5,329 bases of DNA, from the NCBI GenBank assembly GCA_964519995.1, contig CAZFLY010000107.1, forward strand, positions 1 through 5,329. The letters are read 5' to 3'. This document shows, one piece after another, positions 1-5,329 of this stretch; position 1 is the stretch's first letter; each line of letters opens with the position of its first letter. Source of the stretch: CAZFLY01 sp964519995 (lineage in GTDB: Bacteria; Planctomycetota; Phycisphaerae; Sedimentisphaerales; Anaerobacaceae). The notes under the pieces were generated by a model that was not told where the DNA came from, ran no database searches, and worked only from the letters and a program-made list of their open reading frames with translations. Both the position numbers and the translations under genes were made by a program.

Positions 1-1726
1 CATACAGATGACGTGGTAACAGATAGACACCGGGAATAATCTGCGCGGTACTAACGTCGGTAGAAGTGCTCCAGGCCACCGTCAGGTGGTCGCCTTCAAC
101 ATCTTCCTTTTGCAGCGCCATAATGTAGTAGAGATTTCCTGCTTCCAGATGAATCGGAGCGGAGCTGGGAGAATCGGGCCATATATGATAAGGGATCGCC
201 GCGCTTGCCGAAACAATCATATCAGTGCCCAGCCACAATTCGCTGGAAGTATCGCTGTTGAGCCAGAACGTATAGTCCCCGGTAGTCTCTACATAGAGCC
301 AGCCGTGCATCCGCGTACCATAATTGTCTGCCCGTTCCCTCGGAGTATCAAAACTGGTGAGATAGTCGGTGAAGGTCGGGTTATCCGGATAATTTACATC
401 GCTCGTCAGGTCGGCAACAGCAGCGCCAGGGATACCATCCCATACCTCATGCGTAATTGAACCGAGTCCTTTTATCGGCACAGTCTGAAAGTTCCAGACA
501 TTGCCCTTATGGATAGTCGGAACCGATGCGGATTCGACCGTATCAACACGCCAGTAGTAAACTGTGTTAACATCAAGGGCCGAATGTCCGGTTTCTGCAG
601 GGGTACAATTGGTATCGTTCACATCCGACAGGTATATTCTATATGGCGGCTCAGTACCAGAAGTACCTACAGGTGCATTATTTACTTCAGAGAAGCTATC
701 ACCGAAGATAACTACGTGCCCCTCAACAGCACCGGTTCCTGCATCCCAGCTAAGATTCGGGTCCACAGGCACGTAACGGCCGTCCGTCTCAGGGTCGGGA
801 TTATAGGCAATCATGGGTTGAGTATTAAATCTCCAGGTACTGCCTCGATAGGTAGTTACTCCACTAATCGTATCGATTCGCCAGTAGTAAGTATCGCCTT
901 GAACAATATTGGAATACAGATAGTTCGGGGCAGTGACCGTGCCCTGGTCTGCATTAGGATGGTTGCTATCAACCTCGCTGCAATTGTTGCTAATGTACAC
1001 GTGGTAATTGTCCGCAGATGGCAAATCAGGTCCCTTAAGCCATGTAAGGTCCACACTTGCGCCTCCGTAAAAGCCCTTGTGCTCCGGGTAGGGAATATAA
1101 GCTCGATAAAGAGGGCTCGTAAGTGTAAGCCGAACATAGTCGAAACCGGCCCAGCCCCAGTTGGGACCCGGATTGTCAAGTTCAATGCCGATTTCGTGAT
1201 CATAACAGGCCGGAATGGTATTGGCATTAAAAGTCAAAGTGAACGTCTGCATATTGCCTGTAATGGCTACATTATTAATAGCCACTGTGGTTCTCGTACC
1301 GTTATCATCATAATAGAGGGTAAGTAAGAAATTATCGGCTGCCCAGTTATTCTTCGCATCAACATTCAATTCAAAAACATCTCCCTGGCCAATCAGAAAA
1401 TCAGTCAAATTGTAAACATTGGGGTCCGCTGCCTTCGCCCAGCCCGCCCACACCCCATCAGTGGTAGTGGCTGGGGGGCTACTATTTATTGATTCCACGC
1501 CGGAATCGGGGGCTGGGCCATCACACTCCCAGCCGGGAACCTCAGCAGGGCCACCGCCATAATATAGGGCACCATCCTCCATGTCCCATCCGGAAGTTTT
1601 TACTACATTTGGTTCTTCAAAGCTGTAGTTCACAACCGGGATATTTACATCTGCACGAGCCGGAACGCCCCCAGCCATAATCAACACAACAACACCACAA
1701 ACCAAATAAATCAATTTTCTGCACAT
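1..1726 (-). CDS. Secreted PA14 / Fn3-like multidomain protein (3' end outside window)
   Basis: Reading the minus strand from ATG at 1726 gives 575 uninterrupted codons to the window edge; the C-terminus is missing. The start is well supported by AAGGAGG (1734-1740) seven bases upstream. Residues 1-25 form a signal peptide: M-C-R-K, a hydrophobic core, then ARA before D26, fitting signal peptidase I. Residues 26-203 look like a jelly-roll carbohydrate-binding module, beginning with N-Y-S-F-E-E-P and rich in Trp, Asp and Asn. Two Fn3-like repeats follow, about 205-303 and 305-416, each with the motif YYWR(I/V)DT (Y280 and Y390) and ending in W-x-F-x-T. A PA14-like domain starts near G420, with the core HGWLYVETTGDYTFWL from H474, then S-E-L-W-L-G, E-A-G-N-L-Y-Y-I (528-535) and a W at 552. 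PA14 and Fn3 modules in exported planctomycete proteins usually accompany glycan binding or degradation; a catalytic or anchoring domain could lie in the missing part. No enzyme activity can be assigned from what is visible. Confidence 0.88.
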   Translation of the reverse strand, partial: MCRKLIYLVCGVVVLIMAGGVPARADVNIPVVNYSFEEPNVVKTSGWDMEDGALYYGGGPAEVPGWECDGPAPDSGVESINSSPPATTTDGVWAGWAKAADPNVYNLTDFLIGQGDVFELNVDAKNNWAADNFLLTLYYDDNGTRTTVAINNVAITGNMQTFTLTFNANTIPACYDHEIGIELDNPGPNWGWAGFDYVRLTLTSPLYRAYIPYPEHKGFYGGASVDLTWLKGPDLPSADNYHVYISNNCSEVDSNHPNADQGTVTAPNYLYSNIVQGDTYYWRIDTISGVTTYRGSTWRFNTQPMIAYNPDPETDGRYVPVDPNLSWDAGTGAVEGHVVIFGDSFSEVNNAPVGTSGTEPPYRIYLSDVNDTNCTPAETGHSALDVNTVYYWRVDTVESASVPTIHKGNVWNFQTVPIKGLGSITHEVWDGIPGAAVADLTSDVNYPDNPTFTDYLTSFDTPRERADNYGTRMHGWLYVETTGDYTFWLNSDTSSELWLGTDMIVSASAAIPYHIWPDSPSSAPIHLEAGNLYYIMALQKEDVEGDHLTVAWSTSTDVSTAQIIPGVYLLPRHLY

Positions 1727-1828
1727 AATAATTCCTCCTTCAAAAAGCATAAAAATTATGATATCTCTTCCACGAGCTGAAAAAAAATAGTTGATCGATA
1801 TCTCAGTCTACCTTTTTGATGACTGTCC

Positions 1829-1856
1829 TTAGATTACTACAAGAAATTGTTATAAT
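1829..1856 (+). promoter_or_regulatory. Possible extended -10 promoter reading rightward
   Basis: TATAAT at 1851-1856 is preceded by TG one base upstream (TGTTATAAT, 1848-1856), a textbook extended -10 for a housekeeping sigma factor. The -35 candidate TTAGAT (1829-1834, 16-base spacing) is poor, which extended -10 promoters tolerate. Transcription would run into the spacer toward the regulator at 2674, giving an untranslated leader of roughly 800 bases, or would make a non-coding transcript. In A/T-rich DNA such a match can arise by chance. Confidence 0.3.
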
Positions 1857-1915
1857 TCGCTTTCACCTCCTTCTTTCAAGATGTATAGCTATAGCCCTCC
1901 GTTGGCTAGAATCGT

Positions 1916-1939
1916 ATATCTACTTGATTAATCAGATAT
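1916..1939. promoter_or_regulatory. Palindromic operator-like site
   Basis: A perfect 10-base palindrome TGATTAATCA (1925-1934) lies between inverted hexamers ATATCT (1916-1921) and AGATAT (1934-1939). The two dyad centres are offset by two bases, so this is not one perfect site. Its location in the spacer between divergent genes suits a regulator-binding site, but A/T-rich palindromes are common by chance and no regulator is identified. Confidence 0.25.
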
Positions 1940-2110
1940 GATTTTATGCAAAATTTAATACCAGAACAAGACATCTTTGCGTTGTTTCTTAACCATTTTA
2001 CGAATCAACTTAGTTAAATATTAACCAGGTTACTAAAAAATAAATTTCTCAAGATTATCGATTGGAAACCAAATATTACTATTGTAGTTTTAAAAAGAAC
2101 ATAATGCAGT

Positions 2111-2207
2111 CTGTCACTCCTCTCGAAACGAAGGATCTCAATCTCTTTTTTGCAATCCGTTTATTGCACTATTGGGGACGAATCCTCGGCTGCGCCTCAG
2201 AATGAAG
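2111..2207. repeat. Degenerate palindromic dispersed repeat (two inverted units)
   Basis: The left arm (2111-2139, beginning CTGTCACTCCTCTCG and including GAAGGATCTC) and the reverse complement of the right arm (2178-2207, TTCATTCTGAGGCGCAGCCGAGGATTC) are diverged copies of one motif, roughly CT(G)TCATTCTGAG..GAAGGATTC. The centre is a perfect hairpin, TGCAAT (2151-2156) and ATTGCA (2163-2168), whose midpoint coincides with that of the outer arms, so the whole element is nested and symmetric. Units of this form recur between genes in many environmental bacterial genomes (my recollection of the pattern, not a search). No transposase is present; it resembles a MITE or REP-type remnant. Confidence 0.55.
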
Positions 2208-2271
2208 AGGTCAATGATTTTCGACAAGTAAGTTTTTCAGAATACAAAGAGAAAAACGATTATACGCAAAG

Positions 2272-2333
2272 TGAGATTGCTTCATCACGGAGTTTATCCT
2301 GAGCGTAGTCGAAGAAATCATCGCAATGATGAA
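2272..2333. repeat. Second dispersed-repeat unit, apparently composite
   Basis: The outer parts, GAGATTGCTTC (2273-2283) and ATCGCAATGATGA (2320-2332), match the halves of a commonly seen intergenic repeat of the form GAGATTGCTTC..CGCAATGA. ATTGC (2276-2280) pairs with GCAAT (2323-2327), and TTCATCA (2281-2287) with TGATGAA (2327-2333). Between them sits a different familiar unit, GTTTATCCTGAGCGTAGTCGAAG (about 2292-2314). This looks like one repeat family inserted in, or recombined with, another. It codes for nothing evident. Confidence 0.5.
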
Positions 2334-2673
2334 TATAAATGTGTAGGCGATAACTCCGCTCGCTAGGATAATCAGAATTTAGCTTACCCCACGCAGGACG
2401 ATATACTAATTGAAAATCTTCTTTTAATTCATCTGCTTTTCTGGTAGATATTTGTAGCGTGGGTGTTGAGAATGTTTGCGCAGTTGGGGAACCCTACCGC
2501 AGGGGTGGAGGCTAAATGTGGTATAGGTGTGGGGTTTTGAAGAATGGCGACGGACTTTCTTATCAGCAATGGCTAGGTTATAGACCCTGCGGATAAGCTC
2601 GACTTTCCATCGACAGTTTTGTGTCTGGAGCAGAAAGTTTACCGTTAACTATCATCTTGATGAGGGGGTATGT

Positions 2674-3876
2674 ATGAAAATGCGTATATCGAGGAAAATT
2701 CAGGAAAATCTACCTACAGTCCACGGCCGAAGAACCACTCCTAACGTATTATTGTTTGTGGAAACCTCGAGAGAGTTTGGCAGAGGTTTATTACACGGAA
2801 TTATAAAATACTCGCGATTGCATGGGCACTGGAGGATCTATCGAAGGCCGCTGGCACTGGACTCGTCGCTACCCGACTGGAGAGAAATGAAAATTAATGG
2901 TGCCATAGCCCGAGATGTGAAAGTAGCTCAGATTCTGGTACATTCGGGATTTCCCGTGATTTTTGTGCAGCACAGCAGGGATATTTATAAGAATTTTCCA
3001 GGCATCATAACCGACTCATCCTCAATTGGCCGAATGGCAGCCGAGCATTTCCTCGATAGAGGATTTCGAAATTTCGCATACTGTGGCTTCGATGATTTCG
3101 TCTGGTCAAGGGATCGCAACCACTTCTTCCAGCAGCGACTCGAGCAGGACAATCTCAAGGTCAACACTTATAAACAGCCGAAGTCCAAGGCAAAACGCTT
3201 ATGGGAGAACGAGCGACACTTGCTTGTCAACTGGCTTGTGTCTCTTCCTAAGCCGGTTGCGCTAATGTGCTGCAATGACGACCGGGCGCTGCAAGTTGTC
3301 GAAACCTGCGAACTTGCGGGAGTACATGTCCCTGAAGATGTCGCGGTTCTCGGCGTGGACGATGATGTGCTTGTATGTGATCTATCCGACCCTCCGATAT
3401 CTAGCATTGCAATGAGTACCGAGGCAGCAGGTTATGAGGCGGCCGAGTTGCTCGACCAAATGATGAAGGGCAAGAAGGTAACCGGTCAGAGAATAGATGT
3501 TTTCCCGACCCACATTACTACACGTGTCTCCACAGATATTGCCGCGGTTTCCGATTCTGAGATTGCGACTGCAATTCGTTTCATTCGCACAAACGTTGAT
3601 AGGACAATACAAGTAAGAGACGTCGTAGATGCTACCTCAGTGTCAAGGCGTGTGCTCGAGAAACGTTTTCGTACCTCGCTGCGAAGGTCAATTCACAAGG
3701 AAATCAAGCGAATGCGGGTCAATCGCATCATCCAGCTTCTGGTTAGCACCGACATGACTGTCAGAGAGATTGCACTGCGATGCGGATTCGATAGTGCCTG
3801 GCACATAGCCAGATACTTTCGCGAAGTGACAGGAATCAGTCTTCGAGAGTACCGCAGAAAACATGCGCCAAGGTAG
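2674..3876 (+). CDS. XylR-like transcriptional regulator (PBP sensor + AraC-type HTH)
   Basis: This complete 400-residue protein is a cytoplasmic DNA-binding regulator. The ATG at 2674 is preceded by GAGGGGG (2662-2668), a good Shine-Dalgarno at about six bases. After a basic N-terminal tail (1-23) comes a type I periplasmic-binding-protein-like sensor domain (about 24-290). It begins N-V-L-L-F-V-E-T-S-R-E-F-G-R-G-L-L (24-40), followed by G-R-M-A-A-E-H (119-125), C-C-N-D-D-R-A (199-205), V-A-V-L-G-V-D-D-D (223-231) and L-S-D-P-P-I-S-S-I (237-245). The C-terminal AraC domain (about 295-396) has helix-turn-helix 1 around 313-334 (VSRRVLEKRFR) and helix-turn-helix 2 around 362-384, then G-I-S-L-R-E-Y-R-R. 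The order sensor then AraC, without a LacI N-terminal HTH, is that of Escherichia coli XylR and is abundant in Planctomycetota and Lentisphaerota. The family binds sugars; the ligand here is unknown, so no symbol is given. It faces away from the PA14 gene and lies upstream of a pseudopilin; either could be a target. Confidence 0.93.
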   Translation: MKMRISRKIQENLPTVHGRRTTPNVLLFVETSREFGRGLLHGIIKYSRLHGHWRIYRRPLALDSSLPDWREMKINGAIARDVKVAQILVHSGFPVIFVQHSRDIYKNFPGIITDSSSIGRMAAEHFLDRGFRNFAYCGFDDFVWSRDRNHFFQQRLEQDNLKVNTYKQPKSKAKRLWENERHLLVNWLVSLPKPVALMCCNDDRALQVVETCELAGVHVPEDVAVLGVDDDVLVCDLSDPPISSIAMSTEAAGYEAAELLDQMMKGKKVTGQRIDVFPTHITTRVSTDIAAVSDSEIATAIRFIRTNVDRTIQVRDVVDATSVSRRVLEKRFRTSLRRSIHKEIKRMRVNRIIQLLVSTDMTVREIALRCGFDSAWHIARYFREVTGISLREYRRKHAPR

Positions 3877-3888
3877 CAGCAAGGCTGC
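3876..3888 (+). terminator. Small hairpin at the regulator stop codon
   Basis: GCAGC (3876-3880) and GCTGC (3884-3888) form a five-pair G/C-rich stem with loop AAG, beginning on the last base of the TAG stop. There is no T-run after it, so it is a weak candidate for intrinsic termination; it could instead protect the mRNA 3' end or be chance. Confidence 0.22.
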
Positions 3889-4044
3889 ATAAACGTCCTA
3901 CTCTGAACATTCAATAGTAAGTATAGTATCTAAACAACCTTGGTGGTCCAAGAACGCCTAAAGGAAGCTCCAATCTTTTCCTGCCCCCCATTCGTGCTAA
4001 TTAAATATTTTCGCAAAATGGTTAAAAGAAAACGCGATTACGTC

Positions 4045-4073
4045 TTGGTTCAGGATCATGATTCTGCGATAAT
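4045..4073 (+). promoter_or_regulatory. Candidate promoter upstream of the pseudopilin
   Basis: TTGGTT (4045-4050) and GATAAT (4068-4073) are separated by exactly 17 bases, and the -10 carries the TGn extension (TGC, 4065-4067). This fits a housekeeping-sigma promoter with a moderate -35 and a good -10. Transcription would begin near 4080, just before the Shine-Dalgarno at 4080-4086, so the mRNA leader would be very short. It would let the pseudopilin be transcribed separately from the regulator. Confidence 0.38.
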
Positions 4074-4092
4074 ACTAGTGGGAGGTTTTGCG

Positions 4093-4185
4093 GTGCGCGA
4101 AGTTTGCTGCAGAACGGCATTTGTTCTTGGCTTATTTAAGGAGTCTAAAAATACGAAATACACATGTTATCGTAGCAGTGGATAA
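4093..4185 (+). CDS. Possible 30-codon leader ORF, translationally coupled to the pseudopilin
   Basis: GGGAGGT (4080-4086) is a strong Shine-Dalgarno, and the start codon at the right distance (seven bases after GGAGG) is GTG at 4093. From there 30 codons (V-R-E-V-C-C-R-T-A-F ...) run to TAA at 4183-4185. The pseudopilin ATG at 4187 follows after one base and has no Shine-Dalgarno of its own. That geometry fits translational coupling. The peptide has three cysteines and resembles nothing I know. The same frame is open back to about 3940, but there is no ribosome site there. Alternatively the Shine-Dalgarno serves TTG at 4088 in the pseudopilin frame, but the gap of two bases is too short. Confidence 0.3.
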   Translation: MREVCCRTAFVLGLFKESKNTKYTCYRSSG

Positions 4186-4186
4186 T

Positions 4187-5053
4187 ATGCCAGCCTTGGC
4201 TAACAGAGAGTATCCCGGCCTCATTTCCGGGGCTGCGACGAGCCTGCGTAAAAGCCCTTGTATCTGGTTCGGAACGGAAAAACATGCAAGGGCCTTTACT
4301 CTCATAGAGCTGCTGGTCGTTATCGCCATAATTGCCTTATTAATGGGTATATTACTACCAGCGTTGACCAGAGTCAAAGAACAAGCTCGGCAGCAGGTTT
4401 GCCAAGCGCGTGTTCGGCAGCACGTTCTTGCCTTGAATATGTATGGGGATGACAACTCTACAAAGCTTCCATTGCCCGCTACTGCCGGATACTGGCTACA
4501 GGACGTTGCTTGCAATACAGTAAACTTCATGCTCGGGACCGGTATGACACGAGAGATATTCTACTGTCCCTCGAACACCAACCACCAGAAGTACAATGAT
4601 CTTTTTTGGTTGTTCAACAACGACACGTGGAGAGGCGGAAGATTCAGGGATGAAAGTGGCTTTATTGTATCCGGATATTGCTACATATTGGAGGTTGCTC
4701 CCCCAGGAGCCCCACGGCAGGCGATTACTCGATATGAAAGAGATAGTATGGAGAAGATTTGGTTAAAGACAACCCAAGAGAAGAATCCAGCTCTGAGAGA
4801 GGTGGTTGTTGATTCGATTATGGGCGCAACTCGAGCTGGCACCAGGTATGGGTACAATTTTGCCCAGGTTGCTGGAGGTATCTACACAGAAAGTCAAGTG
4901 TACGATCAAACAAGCCATTTGAAGGGTGATGATCCTCTTGGTGGAAACGTTGGCTTCTTGGACGGTCATACGGAGTGGAGGAAGTTCGAGCCGGAAATGC
5001 AAGGCGGTGTAGCAGTGCCCAGATATGACGGTCCCCCAGCCTTCTTCTGGTAG
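4187..5053 (+). CDS. Type II secretion / pilin-like pseudopilin with prepilin leader and C-terminal DGH motif
   Basis: From ATG 4187 this is 288 residues. The prepilin signature is unmistakable: A36|F37-T-L-I-E41-L-L-V-V-I-A-I-I-A-L-L-M-G-I-L-L-P-A-L. Prepilin peptidase would cut before F37, with Ala rather than the usual Gly at -1; E41 is the conserved Glu at +5. The hydrophobic helix (about 37-60) anchors it in the inner membrane before assembly. Downstream come M-Y-G-D-D-N, F-Y-C127-P-S-N and the C-terminal family motif H244 ... G-G-N-V-G-F-L-D259-G260-H-T-E-W264-R. This is the pattern of DUF1559-like/'H-X9-DG' planctomycete pseudopilins, with a longer H-to-DG gap (14 residues). The exact function of these paralogues is unknown. 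The start is uncertain: a 36-residue leader is long. Alternatives are CTG 4244 (17-residue leader), TTG 4196, or TTG 4088 (69 residues). ATG 4187 is favoured by its position one base after the upstream stop codon. Confidence 0.87.
   Translation: MPALANREYPGLISGAATSLRKSPCIWFGTEKHARAFTLIELLVVIAIIALLMGILLPALTRVKEQARQQVCQARVRQHVLALNMYGDDNSTKLPLPATAGYWLQDVACNTVNFMLGTGMTREIFYCPSNTNHQKYNDLFWLFNNDTWRGGRFRDESGFIVSGYCYILEVAPPGAPRQAITRYERDSMEKIWLKTTQEKNPALREVVVDSIMGATRAGTRYGYNFAQVAGGIYTESQVYDQTSHLKGDDPLGGNVGFLDGHTEWRKFEPEMQGGVAVPRYDGPPAFFW
4248..4299. repeat. Long inverted repeat around the pseudopilin leader codons
   Basis: GTAAAAGCCCTTG (4248-4260) and CAAGGGCCTTTAC (4287-4299) are inverted copies with 12 of 13 positions pairing (one A/C mismatch) around a 26-base loop. 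In the mRNA this would be a stable stem covering the codons just before and at the prepilin cleavage site, and it lies immediately after the alternative CTG start at 4244. It may influence translation or mRNA decay, or may be chance. Confidence 0.45.
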
Positions 5054-5088
5054 GCTCGATCTCCTTGTGCTTTAGAACTCCCCTGCTT

Positions 5089-5116
5089 ACTATCCTTCTT
5101 AGGGTAGTTTGGCTTT
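5089..5116 (+). terminator. Candidate terminator after the pseudopilin
   Basis: ACTATCC (5089-5095) pairs with GGGTAGT (5102-5108) through seven pairs including one G/T wobble, with loop TTCTTA. The tract that follows, TTTGGCTTT from 5108, is only partly T-rich, so termination would be modest. Its position 35 bases after the stop at 5051-5053 suits the end of that transcript. Confidence 0.4.
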
Positions 5117-5278
5117 GTTATAGGCTGTGGTCTGTATCATATATGGCAACGCAGCGATTTCACGAACCACATTAGGAAAGAAAGCAAGCCGGACGGTAGC
5201 AATATCCTTTTCCTCGATGGACATTTAGAATAGCGTATTAAAAGTTATCTTAATAAGCAATTTTGGCTCTATTTATAA
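5108..5278 (+). pseudogene. C-terminal remnant of a second pseudopilin, with in-frame TAG at the conserved Trp
   Basis: This frame is open from 5108 (after TAG at 5105-5107) and has no plausible start. It encodes ...T-N-H-I-R-K-E-S-K-P-D-G-S-N-I-L-F-L-D-G-H-L-E up to 5230, then TAG (5231-5233), then R-I-K-S-Y-L-N-K-Q-F-W-L-Y-L and TAA (5276-5278). It aligns with the C-terminus of the gene just upstream (T-S-H-L-K ... G-G-N-V-G-F-L-D-G-H-T-E-W-R). The TAG falls exactly at the conserved Trp, so one base change (TGG to TAG) explains it. Family-like sequence continues beyond it, ending in a Q-F-W-type tail. The N-terminal prepilin region is absent, as only about 50 bases separate it from the previous gene. 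The DNA of the two copies differs at many positions, so this is an old paralogue, not a recent duplication. It is not expected to yield a working protein. Confidence 0.72.
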
Positions 5279-5281
5279 CTG

Positions 5282-5306
5282 TCCCAAAGATTGTGGGAGA
5301 GTTTTT
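5282..5306 (+). terminator. Weak intrinsic-terminator-like hairpin
   Basis: TCCCA (5282-5286) pairs with TGGGA (5294-5298) around a seven-base loop (AAGATTG), followed by GAG-A-G and a run of five T (5302-5306). The stem is short and the T-run starts three bases late, but its location just after the second stop codon of the pseudopilin remnant is right for a relic terminator. I see nothing recognisable from 5307 to the window end. Confidence 0.35.
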
Positions 5307-5329
5307 CAAAGCCAGGCCTAACCAGTGGC

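Larger units (their letters stand above)
1727..2673. other. Divergent intergenic spacer, A/T-rich then repeat-bearing
   Basis: This 947-base stretch separates the leftward PA14 gene from the rightward regulator. I see no credible coding region on either strand. The part up to about 2100 is A/T-rich and contains two 10-base palindromes (1884-1893 and 1925-1934), a possible rightward promoter and an unused minus-strand Shine-Dalgarno. From about 2111 to 2333 it holds degenerate dispersed repeat units. From about 2340 to 2660 I recognise nothing beyond a very small possible hairpin at about 2492-2504 (CCCT/AGGG). No clear promoter for the regulator is visible close to its start. For the PA14 gene the best minus-strand -10 is TATCAT (1758-1763), but its -35 position is only an A/T run, so I do not call it. 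Confidence 0.7.

Noticed and set aside
86..460. A 124-codon open frame on the plus strand
   Set aside because: It is antisense to the PA14 domain codons, and its product is low-complexity and unlike any family.
549..890. Direct DNA repeat CGCCAGTAGTAA at 549-560 and 879-890
   Set aside because: It simply encodes the shared YYWR motif of the two Fn3-like repeats in the minus-strand gene, so protein-level duplication explains it.
509..1327. A 272-codon open frame on the plus strand
   Set aside because: It lies entirely antisense to the well-supported PA14/Fn3 gene, has no good ribosome site and its translation resembles no domain.
2111..2333. CRISPR array or insertion sequence
   Set aside because: The repeat units are irregular in spacing, inverted and diverged, and there is no transposase or cas gene.
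2510..2610. Possible small coding remnant in the spacer (a frame containing K-N-G-D-G-L-S-Y-Q-Q-W)
   Set aside because: It is short, lacks a start and ribosome site, and although N-G-D-G is dockerin-like there is no second half or other support.
4132..4530. A 132-codon open frame on the minus strand
   Set aside because: It is antisense to the pseudopilin N-terminus, whose prepilin motif fixes the true strand and frame.

Overview
The window most resembles a planctomycete genome, probably of the Phycisphaerae/Sedimentisphaerales kind. This is inferred from gene style only; there is no rRNA or phylogenetic marker gene. Three things point there: (i) a secreted multidomain protein with 'YYWR(V/I)DT' Fn3-like repeats and a PA14 domain; (ii) a XylR-like regulator with a periplasmic-binding-protein sensor fused to an AraC DNA-binding domain; (iii) pseudopilins of the 'FTLIELLVVIAIIALLMGILLPAL' / 'N-x-x-FLDGH-x-EWR' type, which occur in large paralogous sets in Planctomycetota and Lentisphaerota.

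Layout. Positions 1-1726, minus strand: the first 575 codons of an exported protein (signal peptide, jelly-roll-like domain, two Fn3-like repeats, PA14 domain) whose C-terminus lies beyond the left edge. Positions 1727-2673: a 947-base divergent spacer without a convincing gene. It holds an A/T-rich half with small palindromes, an orphan Shine-Dalgarno and a possible rightward promoter, then a cluster of degenerate dispersed repeats at about 2111-2333. Positions 2674-3876, plus: a complete 400-aa XylR/AraC-type regulator. Positions 3877-4186: a short spacer with a plausible promoter and a possible 30-codon leader ORF ending one base before the next gene. Positions 4187-5053, plus: a type II secretion/type IV pilin-like pseudopilin whose N-terminal start is uncertain. 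Positions 5054-5329: a hairpin, then the C-terminal remnant of a second pseudopilin with a stop codon exactly where the conserved Trp should be, then a weak terminator-like hairpin.

How the parts may work together (inference): the regulator would sense a sugar or related ligand and control a nearby glycan-use gene. The PA14/Fn3 protein looks like an extracellular carbohydrate-interacting protein. The pseudopilin belongs to a secretion or surface-structure family often scattered near such genes. Nothing here proves they share a regulon. I did not find a clearly new multi-gene system. The most notable items are the pseudopilin remnant with its Trp-to-stop change, the leader-ORF/hairpin arrangement around the pseudopilin start, and the repeat cluster in the divergent spacer.
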